Source: Hippasteria phrygiana (Eukaryota > Echinodermata > Asteroidea > Valvatida > Goniasteridae). Taken from it: a stretch of DNA of 64,000 bases. The position numbers and the translations under genes were made by a program. Where the stretch lies: assembly GCA_037893225.1 (NCBI GenBank), contig JAZGUH010000103.1, positions 7,130,001 to 7,194,000 on the forward strand, read 5' to 3'. Shown here piece by piece: positions 48,691 to 60,865 of this stretch. Numbering within the stretch: position 1 is the first letter of the stretch; each line of letters begins with the position of its first letter. The notes under the pieces are model-generated. The model was not told the DNA's origin, searched no databases, and saw nothing but the letters and a program-made list of their open reading frames with translations.

Positions 48691-50838
48691 ATGCGGGAAT
48701 GCAGAAAGATTACTTCGAAAAACCTACTCGCTTATCTCGGCCACTATCCGGCTGAACGTGGGTCTGAAGAGCTGGATATTTGTCTGGATGTTGCTGAGAA
48801 GTCACTCTTTCCAACAGTATCAAGATTGTGCGCAATTTCGTTCAACATCGGGTCGAAAAACGGCGTCATTTGGGGCCCAAGTTGCGTGGTGGGGGTGTCG
48901 GCTAGTCCCATTGTATAGCATGTGCAGTTATGCGGGAATGCAGAAAGATTACTTCGAAAAACCTACTCGCTTATCTCGGCCACTATCCGGCTGAACGTGG
49001 GTCTGAAGAGCTGGATATTTGTCTGGATGTTGCTGAGAAGTCACTCTTTCCAACAGTATCAAGATTGTGAGCAATTTCGTTCAAGATCGGGTCGAAAAAC
49101 GGCGTCTTTGGGGCCCAAGTTGCGTGGTGGGGGTGTCGGCTAGTCCCATTGTATAGCATGTGCAGTTATGCGGGAATGCAGAAAGCTTACTTCGAAAAAC
49201 CTACTCGCTTATCTCGGCCACTATCCGGCTGAACGTGGGTCTGAAGAGCTGGATATTTGTCTGGATGTTGCTGAGAAGTCACTCTTTCCAACAGTATCAA
49301 GATTGTGCGCAATTTCGTTCAACATCGGGTCGAAAAACGGCGTCATTTGGGGCCCAAGTTGCGTGGTGGGGGTGTCGGCTAGTCCATTGTATAACATGTG
49401 CAGTTATGCGGGAATGCAGAAAGATTACTTCGAAAAACCTACTCGCTTATCTCGGCCACTATCCGGCTGAACGTGGGTCTGAAGAGCTGGATATTTGTCT
49501 GGATGTTGCTGAGAAGTCACTCTTTCCAACAGTATCAAGATTGTGCGCAATTTCGTTCAAGATCGGGTCGAAAAACGGCGTCATTTGGGGCCCAAGTTGC
49601 GTGGTGGGGGTGTCGGCTAGTCCATTGTATAGCATGTGCAGTTATGCGGGAATGCAGAAAGATTACTTCGAAAAACCTACTCGCTTATCTCGGCCACTAT
49701 CCGGCTGAACGTGGGTCTGAAGAGCTGGATATTTGTCTGGATGTTGCTGAGAAGTCACTCTTTCCAACAGTATCAAGATTGTGCGCAATTTCGTTCAACA
49801 TCGGGTCGAAAAACGGCGTCATTTGGGGCCCAAGTTGCGTGGTGGGGGTGTCGGCTAGTCCCATTGTATAGCATGTGCAGTTATGCGGGAATGCAGAAAG
49901 ATTACTTCGAAAAACCTACTCGCTTATCTCGGCCACTATCCGGCTGAACGTGGGTCTGAAGAGCTGGATATTTGTCTGGATGTTGCTGAGAAGTCACTCT
50001 TTCCAACAGTATCAAGATTGTGCGCAATTTCGTTCAAGATCGGGTCGAAAAACGGCGTCATTTGGGGCCCAAATTGCGTGGTGGGGGTGTCGGCTAGTCC
50101 TATTGTATAGGACTAGCAGTTATGCGGGAATGCAGACAAATTAGTATGAAAAACCTACTCGCTTATCTCGGCCACTATCCGGCTGAACGTGGGTCTGAAG
50201 AGCTGGATATTTGTCTGGATGTTGCTGAGAAGTCACTCTTTCCAACAGTATCAAGATTGTGCGCAATTTCGTTCAACATCGGGTCGAAAAACGGCGTCAT
50301 TTGGGGCCCAAGTTGCGTGGTGGGGGTGTCGGCTAGTCCCATTGTATAACATGTGCAGTTATGCGGGAATGCAGAAAGATTACTTCGAAAAACCTACTCG
50401 CTTATCTCGGCCACTATCCGGCTGAACGTGGGTCTGAAGAGCTGGATATTTGTCTGGATGTTGCTGAGAAGTCACTCTTTCCAACAGTATCAAGATTGTG
50501 CGCAATTTCGTTCAAGATCGGGTCGAAAAACGGCGTCATTTGGGGCCCAAATTGCGTGGTGGGGGTGTCGGCTAGTCCTATTGTATAGGACTAGCAGTTA
50601 TGCGGGAATGCAGAAAAATTACTTCGAAAAACCTACTCGCTTATCTCGGCCACCATTCGGCTGAACTTAGGTCTGAGGAGCTGTATATTGGTCTGGATGT
50701 TGCTGAGAAGTCACTCTTTCCAACAGTATCAAGATTGTGCGCAATTTCGTTCAACATCGGGTCGAAAAACGGCGTCATTTGGGGCCCAAGTTGCGTGGTG
50801 GGGGTATCGGCTAGTCCCATTGTATAACATGTGCAGTT
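48691..50838 (+). repeat. Nonamer, copy 1 (~2,148 bp)
   Basis: Starts are 48691 k, 48930 k (TTGTGAGC and CGTCTTT, 238 bp), 49168 d (short TATAAC end), 49406 k (short), 49644 k, 49883 h, 50122 q, 50361 h and 50600 s (GGGTATC, A at 50806). The order recurs at 50839-52984. Hairpins lie at 50093-50117 and 50571-50595. Confidence 0.9.
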
Positions 50839-52984
50839 ATGCGGGAATGCAGAAAGATTACTTCGAAAAACCTACTCGCTTATCTCGGCCACTATCCGGC
50901 TGAACGTGGGTCTGAAGAGCTGGATATTTGTCTGGATGTTGCTGAGAAGTCACTCTTTCCAACAGTATCAAGATTGTGCGCAATTTCGTTCAACATCGGG
51001 TCGAAAAACGGCGTCATTTGGGGCCCAAGTTGCGTGGTGGGGTGTCGGCTAGTCCCATTGTATAGCATGTGCAGTTATGCGGGAATGCAGAAAGATTACT
51101 TCGAAAAACCTACTCGCTTATCTCGGCCACTATCCGGCTGAACGTGGGTCTGAAGAGCTGGATATTTGTCTGGATGTTGCTGAGAAGTCACTCTTTCCAA
51201 CAGTATCAAGATTGTGAGCAATTTCGTTCAAGATCGGGTCGAAAAACGGCGTCTTTGGGGCCCAAGTTGCGTGGTGGGGGTGTCGGCTAGTCCATTGTAT
51301 AGCATGTGCAGTTATGCGGGAATGCAGAAAGCTTACTTCGAAAAACCTACTCGCTTATCTCGGCCACTATCCGGCTGAACGTGGGTCTGAAGAGCTGGAT
51401 ATTTGTCTGGATGTTGCTGAGAAGTCACTCTTTCCAACAGTATCAAGATTGTGCGCAATTTCGTTCAACATCGGGTCGAAAAACGGCGTCATTTGGGGCC
51501 CAAGTTGCGTGGTGGGGGTGTCGGCTAGTCCATTGTATAACATGTGCAGTTATGCGGGAATGCAGAAAGATTACTTCGAAAAACCTACTCGCTTATCTCG
51601 GCCACTATCCGGCTGAACGTGGGTCTGAAGAGCTGGATATTTGTCTGGATGTTGCTGAGAAGTCACTCTTTCCAACAGTATCAAGATTGTGCGCAATTTC
51701 GTTCAAGATCGGGTCGAAAAACGGCGTCATTTGGGGCCCAAGTTGCGTGGTGGGGGTGTCGGCTAGTCCATTGTATAGCATGTGCAGTTATGCGGGAATG
51801 CAGAAAGATTACTTCGAAAAACCTACTCGCTTATCTCGGCCACTATCCGGCTGAACGTGGGTCTGAAGAGCTGGATATTTGTCTGGATGTTGCTGAGAAG
51901 TCACTCTTTCCAACAGTATCAAGATTGTGCGCAATTTCGTTCAACATCGGGTCGAAAAACGGCGTCATTTGGGGCCCAAGTTGCGTGGTGGGGGTGTCGG
52001 CTAGTCCCATTGTATAGCATGTGCAGTTATGCGGGAATGCAGAAAGATTACTTCGAAAAACCTACTCGCTTATCTCGGCCACTATCCGGCTGAACGTGGG
52101 TCTGAAGAGCTGGATATTTGTCTGGATGTTGCTGAGAAGTCACTCTTTCCAACAGTATCAAGATTGTGCGCAATTTCGTTCAAGATCGGGTCGAAAAACG
52201 GCGTCATTTGGGGCCCAAATTGCGTGGTGGGGGTGTCGGCTAGTCCTATTGTATAGGACTAGCAGTTATGCGGGAATGCAGACAAATTAGTATGAAAAAC
52301 CTACTCGCTTATCTCGGCCACTATCCGGCTGAACGTGGGTCTGAAGAGCTGGATATTTGTCTGGATGTTGCTGAGAAGTCACTCTTTCCAACAGTATCAA
52401 GATTGTGCGCAATTTCGTTCAACATCGGGTCGAAAAACTGCGTCATTTGGGGCCCAAGTTGCGTGGTGGGGGTGTCGGCTAGTCCCATTGTATAACATGT
52501 GCAGTTATGCGGGAATGCAGAAAGATTACTTCGAAAAACCTACTCGCTTATCTCGGCCACTATCCGGCTGAACGTGGGTCTGAAGAGCTGGATATTTGTC
52601 TGGATGTTGCTGAGAAGTCACTCTTTCCAACAGTATCAAGATTGTGCGCAATTTCGTTCAAGATCGGGTCGAAAAACGGCGTCATTTGGGGCCCAAATTG
52701 CGTGGTGGGGGTGTCGGCTAGTCCTATTGTATAGGACTAGCAGTTATGCGGGAATGCAGAAAAATTACTTCGAAAAACCTACTCGCTTATCTCGGCCACC
52801 ATTCGGCTGAACTTAGGTCTGAGGAGCTGTATATTGGTCTGGATGTTGCTGAGAAGTCACTCTTTCCAACAGTATCAAGATTGTGCGCAATTTCGTTCAA
52901 CATCGGGTCGAAAAACGGCGTCATTTGGGGCCCAAGTTGCGTGGTGGGGGTGTCGGCTAGTCCCATTGTATAGCATGTGCAGTT
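50839..52984 (+). repeat. Nonamer, copy 2 (2,146 bp)
   Basis: Starts are 50839 k, 51077 k (TTGTGAGC, CGTCTTT), 51314 d, 51552 k, 51790 k, 52029 h, 52268 q, 52507 h and 52746 s. The offset from copy 1 falls from 2,148 to 2,146 through two one-base losses. One is a G in the G5 run near 51041. The other is a C in the TCCCATTG tail near 51291, which leaves the 51077 unit 237 bp long. A private AAAACTGCG (T at 52439) also marks this copy. Confidence 0.9.
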
Positions 52985-53939
52985 ATGCGGGAATGCAGAA
53001 AGATTACTTCGAAAAACCTACTCGCTTATCTCGGCCACTATCCGGCTGAACGTGGGTCTGAAGAGCTGGATATTTGTCTGGATGTTGCTGAGAAGTCACT
53101 CTTTCCAACAGTATCAAGATTGTGCGCAATTTCGTTCAAGATCGGGTCGAAAAACGGCGTCATTTGGGGCCCAAGTTGCGTGGTGGGGGTGTCGGCTAGT
53201 CCATTGTATAGCATGTGCAGTTATGCGGGAATGCAGAAAGATTACTTCGAAAAACCTAATCGCTTATCTCGGCCACTATCCGGCTGAACGTGGGTCTGAA
53301 GAACTGGATATTTGTCTGGATGTTGCTGAGAAGTCACTCTTTCCAACAGTATCAAGATTGTGCGCAATTTCGTTCAACATCGGGTCGAAAAACGGCGTCA
53401 TTTGGGGCCCAAGTTGCGTGGTGGGGGTGTCGGCTAGTCCTATTGTATAGCATGTGCAGTTATGCGGGAATGCAGAAAGATTACTTCGAAAAACCTACTC
53501 GCTTATCTCGGCCACTATCCGGCTGAACGTGGGTCTGAAGAGCTGGATATTTGTCTGGATGTTGCTGAGAAGTCACTCTTTCCAACAGTATCAAGATTGT
53601 GCGCAATTTCGTTCAAGATCGGGTCGAAAAACGGCGTCATTTGGGGCCCAAATTGCGTGGTGGGGGTGTCGGCTAGTCCTATTGTATAGGACTAGCAGTT
53701 ATGCGGGAATGCACACAAATTAGTATGAAAAACCTACTCGCTTATCTCGGCCACTATCCGGCTGAACGTGGGTCTGAAGAGCTGGATATTTGTCTGGATG
53801 TTGCTGAGAAGTCACTCTTTCCAACAGTATCAAGATTGTGCGCAATTTCGTTCAAGATCGGGTCGAAAAACGGCGTCATTTGGGGCCCAAATTGCGTGGT
53901 GGGGGTGTCGGCTAGTCCTATTGTATAGGACTAGCAGTT
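52985..53939 (+). repeat. Transitional monomers (k, hybrid, h, q/h)
   Basis: Starts are 52985 k (short), 53223, 53462 h and 53701. The 53223 unit has CCTAATCGC (A at 53259), class b GAACTGG, and the left hairpin arm (53433-53443) joined to a normal TAGCATG tail, so it cannot form the full hairpin. The 53701 unit has a class q start and a class h end, putting two hairpins (53672 and 53911) only 239 bp apart. That is the only such spacing in the window. Confidence 0.9.
53433..53454. other. Half hairpin: left arm joined to ordinary tail
   Basis: The left arm GCTAGTCCTAT is followed by TGTATAGCATG, so the right arm is absent. The unit therefore joins a class h tail up to the loop with a common monomer tail. 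It is the only left arm in the window without a right arm, and it places a recombination or conversion breakpoint at the loop. Confidence 0.85.
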
Positions 53940-56805
53940 ATGCGGGAATGCAGACAAATTAGTATGAAAAACCTACTCGCTTATCTCGGCCACTATCCGG
54001 CTGAACGTGGGTCTGAAGAGCTGGATATTTGTCTGGATGTTGCTGAGAAGTCACTCTTTCCAACAGTATCAAGATTGTGCGCAATTTCGTTCAACATCGG
54101 GTCGAAAAACGGCGTCATTTGGGGCCCAAGTTGCGTGGTGGGGGTGTCGGCTAGTCCCATTGTATAACATGTGCAGTTATGCGGGAATGCAGAAAGATTA
54201 CTTCGAAAAACCTACTCGCTTATCTCGGCCACTATCCGGCTGAACGTGGGTCTGAAGAGCTGGATATTTGTCTGGATGTTGCTGAGAAGTCACTCTTTCC
54301 AACAGTATCAAGATTGTGCGCAATTTCGTTCAAGATCGGGTCGAAAAACGGCGTCATTTGGGGCCCAAGTTGCGTGGTGGGGGTGTCGGCTAGTCCTATT
54401 GTATAGGACTAGCAGTTATGCGGGAATGCAGAAAAATTACTTCGAAAAACCTACTCGCTTATCTCGGCCACCATTCGGCTGAACTTAGGTCTGAGGAGCT
54501 GTATATTGGTCTGGATGTTGCTGAGAAGTCACTCTTTCCAACAGTATCAAGATTGTGCGCAATTTCGTTCAACATCGGGTCGAAAAACGGCGTCATTTGG
54601 GGCCCAAGTTGCGTGGTGGGGGTGTCGGCTAGTCCATTGTATAGCATGTGCAGTTATGCGGGAATGCAGAAAGATTACTTCGAAAAACCTACTCGCTTAT
54701 CTCGGCCACTATCCGGCTGAACGTGGGTCTGAAGAGCTGGATATTTGTCTGGATGTTGCTGAGAAGTCACTCTTTCGAACAGTATCAAGATTGTGCGCAA
54801 TTCCGTTCAACATCGGGTCGAATAAACGGCGTCATTTGGGGCCCAAGTTGCGTGGTGGGGGTGTCGGCTAGTCCAATTGTATAGCATGTGCAGTTATGCG
54901 GGAATGCAGAAAGATTACTTCGAAAAACCTACTCGCTTATCTCGGCCACTATCCGGCTGAACGTGGGTCTGAAGAACTGGATATTTGTCTGGATGTTGCT
55001 GAGAAGTCACTCTTTCCAACAGTATCAAGATTGTGCGCAATTTCGTTCAACATCGGGTCGAAAAACGGCGTCATTTGGGGCCCAAGTTGCGTGGTGGGGG
55101 TGTCGGCTAGTCCCATTGTATAGCATGTGCAGTTATGCGGGAATGCAGAAAGATTACTTCGAAAAACCTACTCGCTTATCTCGGCCACTATCCGGCTGAA
55201 TGTGGGTCTGAAGAGCTGGATATTTGTCTGGATGTTGCTGAGAAGTCACTCTTTCCAACAGTATCAAGATTGTGCGCAATTTCGTTCAAGATCGGGTCGA
55301 AAAACGGCGTCATTTGGGGCCCAAGTTGCGTGGTGGGGGTGTCGGCTAGTCCATTGTATAGCATGTGCAGTTATGCGGGAATGCAGAAAGCTTACTTCGA
55401 AAAACCTACTCGCTTATCTCGGCCACTATCCGGCTGAACGTGGGTCTGAAGAGCTGGATATTTGTCTGGATGTTGCTGAGAAGTCACTCTTTCCAACAGT
55501 ATCAAGATTGTGCGCAATTTCGTTCAAGATCGGGTCGAAAAACGGCGTCATTTGGGGCCCAAGTTGCGTGGTGGGGGTGTCGGCTAGTCCATTGTATAGC
55601 ATGTGCAGTTATGCGGGAATGCAGAAAGATTACTTCGAAAAACCTACTCGCTTATCTCGGCCACTATCCGGCTGAACGTGGGTCTGAAGAGCTGGATATT
55701 TGTCTGGATGTTGCTGAGAAGTCACTCTTTCCAACAGTATCAAGATTGTGCGCAATTTCGTTCAACATCGGGTCGAAAAACGGCGTCATTTGGGGCCCAA
55801 GTTGCGTGGTGGGGGTGTCGGCTAGTCCCATTGTATAGCATGTGCAGTTATGCGGGAATGCAGAAAGATTACTTCGAAAAACCTACTCGCTTATCTCGGC
55901 CACTATCCGGCTGAACGTGGGTCTGAAGAGCTGGATATTTGTCTGGATGTTGCTGAGAAGTCACTCTTTCCAACAGTATCAAGATTGTGCGCAATTTCGT
56001 TCAAGATCGGGTCGAAAAACGGCGTCATTTGGGGCCCAAATTGCGTGGTGGGGGTGTCGGCTAGTCCTATTGTATAGGACTAGCAGTTATGCGGGAATGC
56101 ACACAAATTAGTATGAAAAACCTACTCGCTTATCTCGGCCACTATCCGGCTGAACGTGGGTCTGAAGAGCTGGATATTTGTCTGGATGTTGCTGAGAAGT
56201 CACTCTTTCCAACAGTATCAAGATTGTGCGCAATTTCGTTCAACATCGGGTCGAAAAACGGCGTCATTTGGGGCCCAAGTTGCGTGGTGGGGGTGTCGGC
56301 TAGTCCCATTGTATAACATGTGCAGTTATGCGGGAATGCAGAAAGATTACTTCGAAAAACCTACTCGCTTATCTCGGCCACTATCCGGCTGAACGTGGGT
56401 CTGAAGAGCTGGATATTTGTCTGGATGTTGCTGAGAAGTCACTCTTTCCAACAGTATCAAGATTGTGCGCAATTTCGTTCAACATCGGGTCGAAAAACGG
56501 CGTCATTTGGGGCCCAAGTTGCGTGGTGGGGGTGTCGGCTAGTCCCATTGTATAGCATGTGCAGTTATGCGGGAATGCAGAAAGATTACTTCGAAAAACC
56601 TACTCGCTTATCTCGGCCACTATCCGGCTGAACGTGGGTCTGAAGAGCTGGATATTTGTCTGGATGTTGCTGAGAAGTCACTCTTTCCAACAGTATCAAG
56701 ATTGTGCGCAATTTCGTTCAAGATCGGGTCGAAAAACGGCGTCATTTGGGGCCCAAATTGCGTGGTGGGGGTGTCGGCTAGTCCTATTGTATAGGACTAG
56801 CAGTT
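53940..56805 (+). repeat. 2,866-bp dodecamer, copy 1
   Basis: Starts are 53940 q, 54179 h (AAGTTGC with hairpin), 54418 s (short), 54656 a (TTTCGAAC, TTCCG), 54896 b, 55135 c, 55373 d (short), 55611 k, 55850 h, 56089 q, 56328 k and 56567 h. It contains both families. By eye, 53727-56744 matches 56593 to about 59609 at +2,866, with differences at 54369 (G against A) and 59334 (T). Confidence 0.91.
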
Positions 56806-59669
56806 ATGCGGGAATGCAGACAAATTAGTATGAAAAACCTACTCGCTTATCTCGGCCACTATCCGGCTGAACGTGGGTCTGAAGAGCTGGATATTTGTCT
56901 GGATGTTGCTGAGAAGTCACTCTTTCCAACAGTATCAAGATTGTGCGCAATTTCGTTCAACATCGGGTCGAAAAACGGCGTCATTTGGGGCCCAAGTTGC
57001 GTGGTGGGGGTGTCGGCTAGTCCCATTGTATAACATGTGCAGTTATGCGGGAATGCAGAAAGATTACTTCGAAAAACCTACTCGCTTATCTCGGCCACTA
57101 TCCGGCTGAACGTGGGTCTGAAGAGCTGGATATTTGTCTGGATGTTGCTGAGAAGTCACTCTTTCCAACAGTATCAAGATTGTGCGCAATTTCGTTCAAG
57201 ATCGGGTCGAAAAACGGCGTCATTTGGGGCCCAAATTGCGTGGTGGGGGTGTCGGCTAGTCCTATTGTATAGGACTAGCAGTTATGCGGGAATGCAGAAA
57301 AATTACTTCGAAAAACCTACTCGCTTATCTCGGCCACCATTCGGCTGAACTTAGGTCTGAGGAGCTGTATATTGGTCTGGATGTTGCTGAGAAGTCACTC
57401 TTTCCAACAGTATCAAGATTGTGCGCAATTTCGTTCAACATCGGGTCGAAAAACGGCGTCATTTGGGGCCCAAGTTGCGTGGTGGGGGTGTCGGCTAGTC
57501 CATTGTATAGCATGTGCAGTTATGCGGGAATGCAGAAAGATTACTTCGAAAAACCTACTCGCTTATCTCGGCCACTATCCGGCTGAACGTGGGTCTGAAG
57601 AGCTGGATATTTGTCTGGATGTTGCTGAGAAGTCACTCTTTCGAACAGTATCAAGATTGTGCGCAATTCCGTTCAACATCGGGTCGAATAAACGGCGTCA
57701 TTTGGGGCCCAAGTTGCGTGGTGGGGGTGTCGGCTAGTCCAATTGTATAGCATGTGCAGTTATGCGGGAATGCAGAAAGATTACTTCGAAAAACCTACTC
57801 GCTTATCTCGGCCACTATCCGGCTGAACGTGGGTCTGAAGAACTGGATATTTGTCTGGATGTTGCTGAGAAGTCACTCTTTCCAACAGTATCAAGATTGT
57901 GCGCAATTTCGTTCAACATCGGGTCGAAAAACGGCGTCATTTGGGGCCCAAGTTGCGTGGTGGGGGTGTCGGCTAGTCCCATTGTATAGCATGTGCAGTT
58001 ATGCGGGAATGCAGAAAGATTACTTCGAAAAACCTACTCGCTTATCTCGGCCACTATCCGGCTGAATGTGGGTCTGAAGAGCTGGATATTTGTCTGGATG
58101 TTGCTGAGAAGTCACTCTTTCCAACAGTATCAAGATTGTGCGCAATTTCGTTCAAGATCGGGTCGAAAAACGGCGTCATTTGGGGCCCAAGTTGCGTGGT
58201 GGGGGTGTCGGCTAGTCCATTGTATAGCATGTGCAGTTATGCGGGAATGCAGAAAGCTTACTTCGAAAAACCTACTCGCTTATCTCGGCCACTATCCGGC
58301 TGAACGTGGGTCTGAAGAGCTGGATATTTGTCTGGATGTTGCTGAGAAGTCACTCTTTCCAACAGTATCAAGATTGTGCGCAATTTCGTTCAAGATCGGG
58401 TCGAAAAACGGCGTCATTTGGGGCCCAAGTTGCGTGGTGGGGGTGTCGGCTAGTCCATTGTATAGCATGTGCAGTTATGCGGGAATGCAGAAAGATTACT
58501 TCGAAAAACCTACTCGCTTATCTCGGCCACTATCCGGCTGAACGTGGGTCTGAAGAGCTGGATATTTGTCTGGATGTTGCTGAGAAGTCACTCTTTCCAA
58601 CAGTATCAAGATTGTGCGCAATTTCGTTCAACATCGGGTCGAAAAACGGCGTCATTTGGGGCCCAAGTTGCGTGGTGGGGGTGTCGGCTAGTCCCATTGT
58701 ATAGCATGTGCAGTTATGCGGGAATGCAGAAAGATTACTTCGAAAAACCTACTCGCTTATCTCGGCCACTATCCGGCTGAACGTGGGTCTGAAGAGCTGG
58801 ATATTTGTCTGGATGTTGCTGAGAAGTCACTCTTTCCAACAGTATCAAGATTGTGCGCAATTTCGTTCAAGATCGGGTCGAAAAACGGCGTCATTTGGGG
58901 CCCAAATTGCGTGGTGGGGGTGTCGGCTAGTCCTATTGTATAGGACTAGCAGTTATGCGGGAATGCACACAAATTAGTATGAAAAACCTACTCGCTTATC
59001 TCGGCCACTATCCGGCTGAACGTGGGTCTGAAGAGCTGGATATTTGTCTGGATGTTGCTGAGAAGTCACTCTTTCCAACAGTATCAAGATTGTGCGCAAT
59101 TTCGTTCAACATCGGGTCGAAAAACGGCGTCATTTGGGGCCCAAGTTGCGTGGTGGGGGTGTCGGCTAGTCCCATTGTATAACATGTGCAGTTATGCGGG
59201 AATGCAGAAAGATTACTTCGAAAAACCTACTCGCTTATCTCGGCCACTATCCGGCTGAACGTGGGTCTGAAGAGCTGGATATTTGTCTGGATGTTGCTGA
59301 GAAGTCACTCTTTCCAACAGTATCAAGATTGTGTGCAATTTCGTTCAACATCGGGTCGAAAAACGGCGTCATTTGGGGCCCAAGTTGCGTGGTGGGGGTG
59401 TCGGCTAGTCCCATTGTATAGCATGTGCAGTTATGCGGGAATGCAGAAAGATTACTTCGAAAAACCTACTCGCTTATCTCGGCCACTATCCGGCTGAACG
59501 TGGGTCTGAAGAGCTGGATATTTGTCTGGATGTTGCTGAGAAGTCACTCTTTCCAACAGTATCAAGATTGTGCGCAATTTCGTTCAAGATCGGGTCGAAA
59601 AACGGCGTCTTTGGGGCCCAAGTTGCGTGGTGGGGGTGTCGGCTAGTCCATTGTATAGCATGTGCAGTT
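56806..59669 (+). repeat. Dodecamer, copy 2
   Basis: Starts are 56806 q, 57045 h, 57284 s, 57522 a (TTTCGAAC), 57762 b, 58001 c, 58239 d (short), 58477 k, 58716 h, 58955 q, 59194 k (TTGTGTGC, T at 59334) and 59433. The last unit has CGTCTTT and a short end (237 bp) where copy 1 has a class h unit, so the duplication ends at about 59609. Confidence 0.91.
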
Positions 59670-59908
59670 ATGCGGGAATGCAGAAAGCTTACTTCGAAAA
59701 ACCTACTCGCTTATCTCGGCCACTATCCGGCTGAACGTGGGTCTGAAGAGCTGGATATTTGTCTGGATGTTGCTGAGAAGTCACTCTTTCCAACAGTATC
59801 AAGATTGTGCGCAATTTCGTTCAACATCGGGTCGAAAAACGGCGTCATTTGGGGCCCAAGTTGCGTGGTGGGGGTGTCGGCTAGTCCCATTGTATAACAT
59901 GTGCAGTT
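59670..59908 (+). repeat. Class d monomer ending GTATAAC
   Basis: An AAGCTT unit with AACATC and the end CCCATTGTATAAC. It follows a CGTCTTT unit, as do the class d monomers at 40329, 49168 and 51314, so it belongs to the same cassette lineage. Confidence 0.9.
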
Positions 59909-60865
59909 ATGCGGGAATGCAGAAAGATTACTTCGAAAAACCTACTCGCTTATCTCGGCCACTATCCGGCTGAACGTGGGTCTGAAGAGCTGGATATTTG
60001 TCTGGATGTTGCTGAGAAGTCACTCTTTCCAACAGTATCAAGATTGTGCGCAATTTCGTTCAAGATCGGGTCGAAAAACGGCGTCATTTGGGGCCCAAGT
60101 TGCGTGGTGGGGGTGTCGGCTAGTCCTATTGTATAAGGACTAGCAGTTATGCGGGAATGCAGAAAAATTACTTCGAAAAACCTACTCGCTTATCTCGGCC
60201 ACCATTCGGCTGAACTTAGGTCTGAGGAGCTGTATATTGGTCTGGATGTTGCTGAGAAGTCACTCTTTCCAACAGTATCAAGATTGTGCGCAATTTCGTT
60301 CAACATCGGGTCGAAAAACGGCGTCATTTGGGGCCCAAGTTGCGTGGTGGGGGTGTCGGCTAGTCCATTGTATAGCATGTGCAGTTATGCGGGAATGCAG
60401 AAAGATTACTTCGAAAAACCTACTCGCTTATCTCGGCCACTATCCGGCTGAACGTGGGTCTGAAGAGCTGGATATTTGTCTGGATGTTGCTGAGAAGTCA
60501 CTCTTTCGAACAGTATCAAGATTGTGCGCAATTCCGTTCAACATCGGGTCGAATAAACGGCGTCATTTGGGGCCCAAGTTGCGTGGTGGGGGTGTCGGCT
60601 AGTCCAATTGTATAGCATGTGCAGTTATGCGGGAATGCAGACAAATTAGTATGAAAAACCTACTCGCTTATCTCGGCCACTATCCGGCTGAACGTGGGTC
60701 TGAAGAGCTGGATATTTGTCTGGATGTTGCTGAGAAGTCACTCTTTCCAACAGTATCAAGATTGTGCGCAATTTCGTTCAACATCGGGTCGAAAAACGGC
60801 GTCATTTGGGGCCCAAGTTGCGTGGTGGGGGTGTCGGCTAGTCCCATTGTATAACATGTGCAGTT
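59909..60865 (+). repeat. 957-bp tetramer, copy 1 (h s a q)
   Basis: Starts are 59909 (hairpin interrupted by an extra A, GTATAAGGAC, 240 bp), 60149 s (short), 60387 a (TTTCGAAC, TTCCG) and 60627 q. The class q unit follows a class a end (TCCAATTG) rather than a hairpin, the only case in the window. The extra A shortens the outer perfect stem to 8 bp. Confidence 0.9.
60120..60145. other. Interrupted hairpin (extra A), with a twin at 61077-61102
   Basis: The right arm reads ATAAGGACTAGC instead of ATAGGACTAGC. Only the outer 8 bp (GCTAGTCC with GGACTAGC) stay perfectly paired across a 10-base interior. Both sites are followed by class s monomers and lie in the two copies of the 957-bp duplication. 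Confidence 0.8.
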
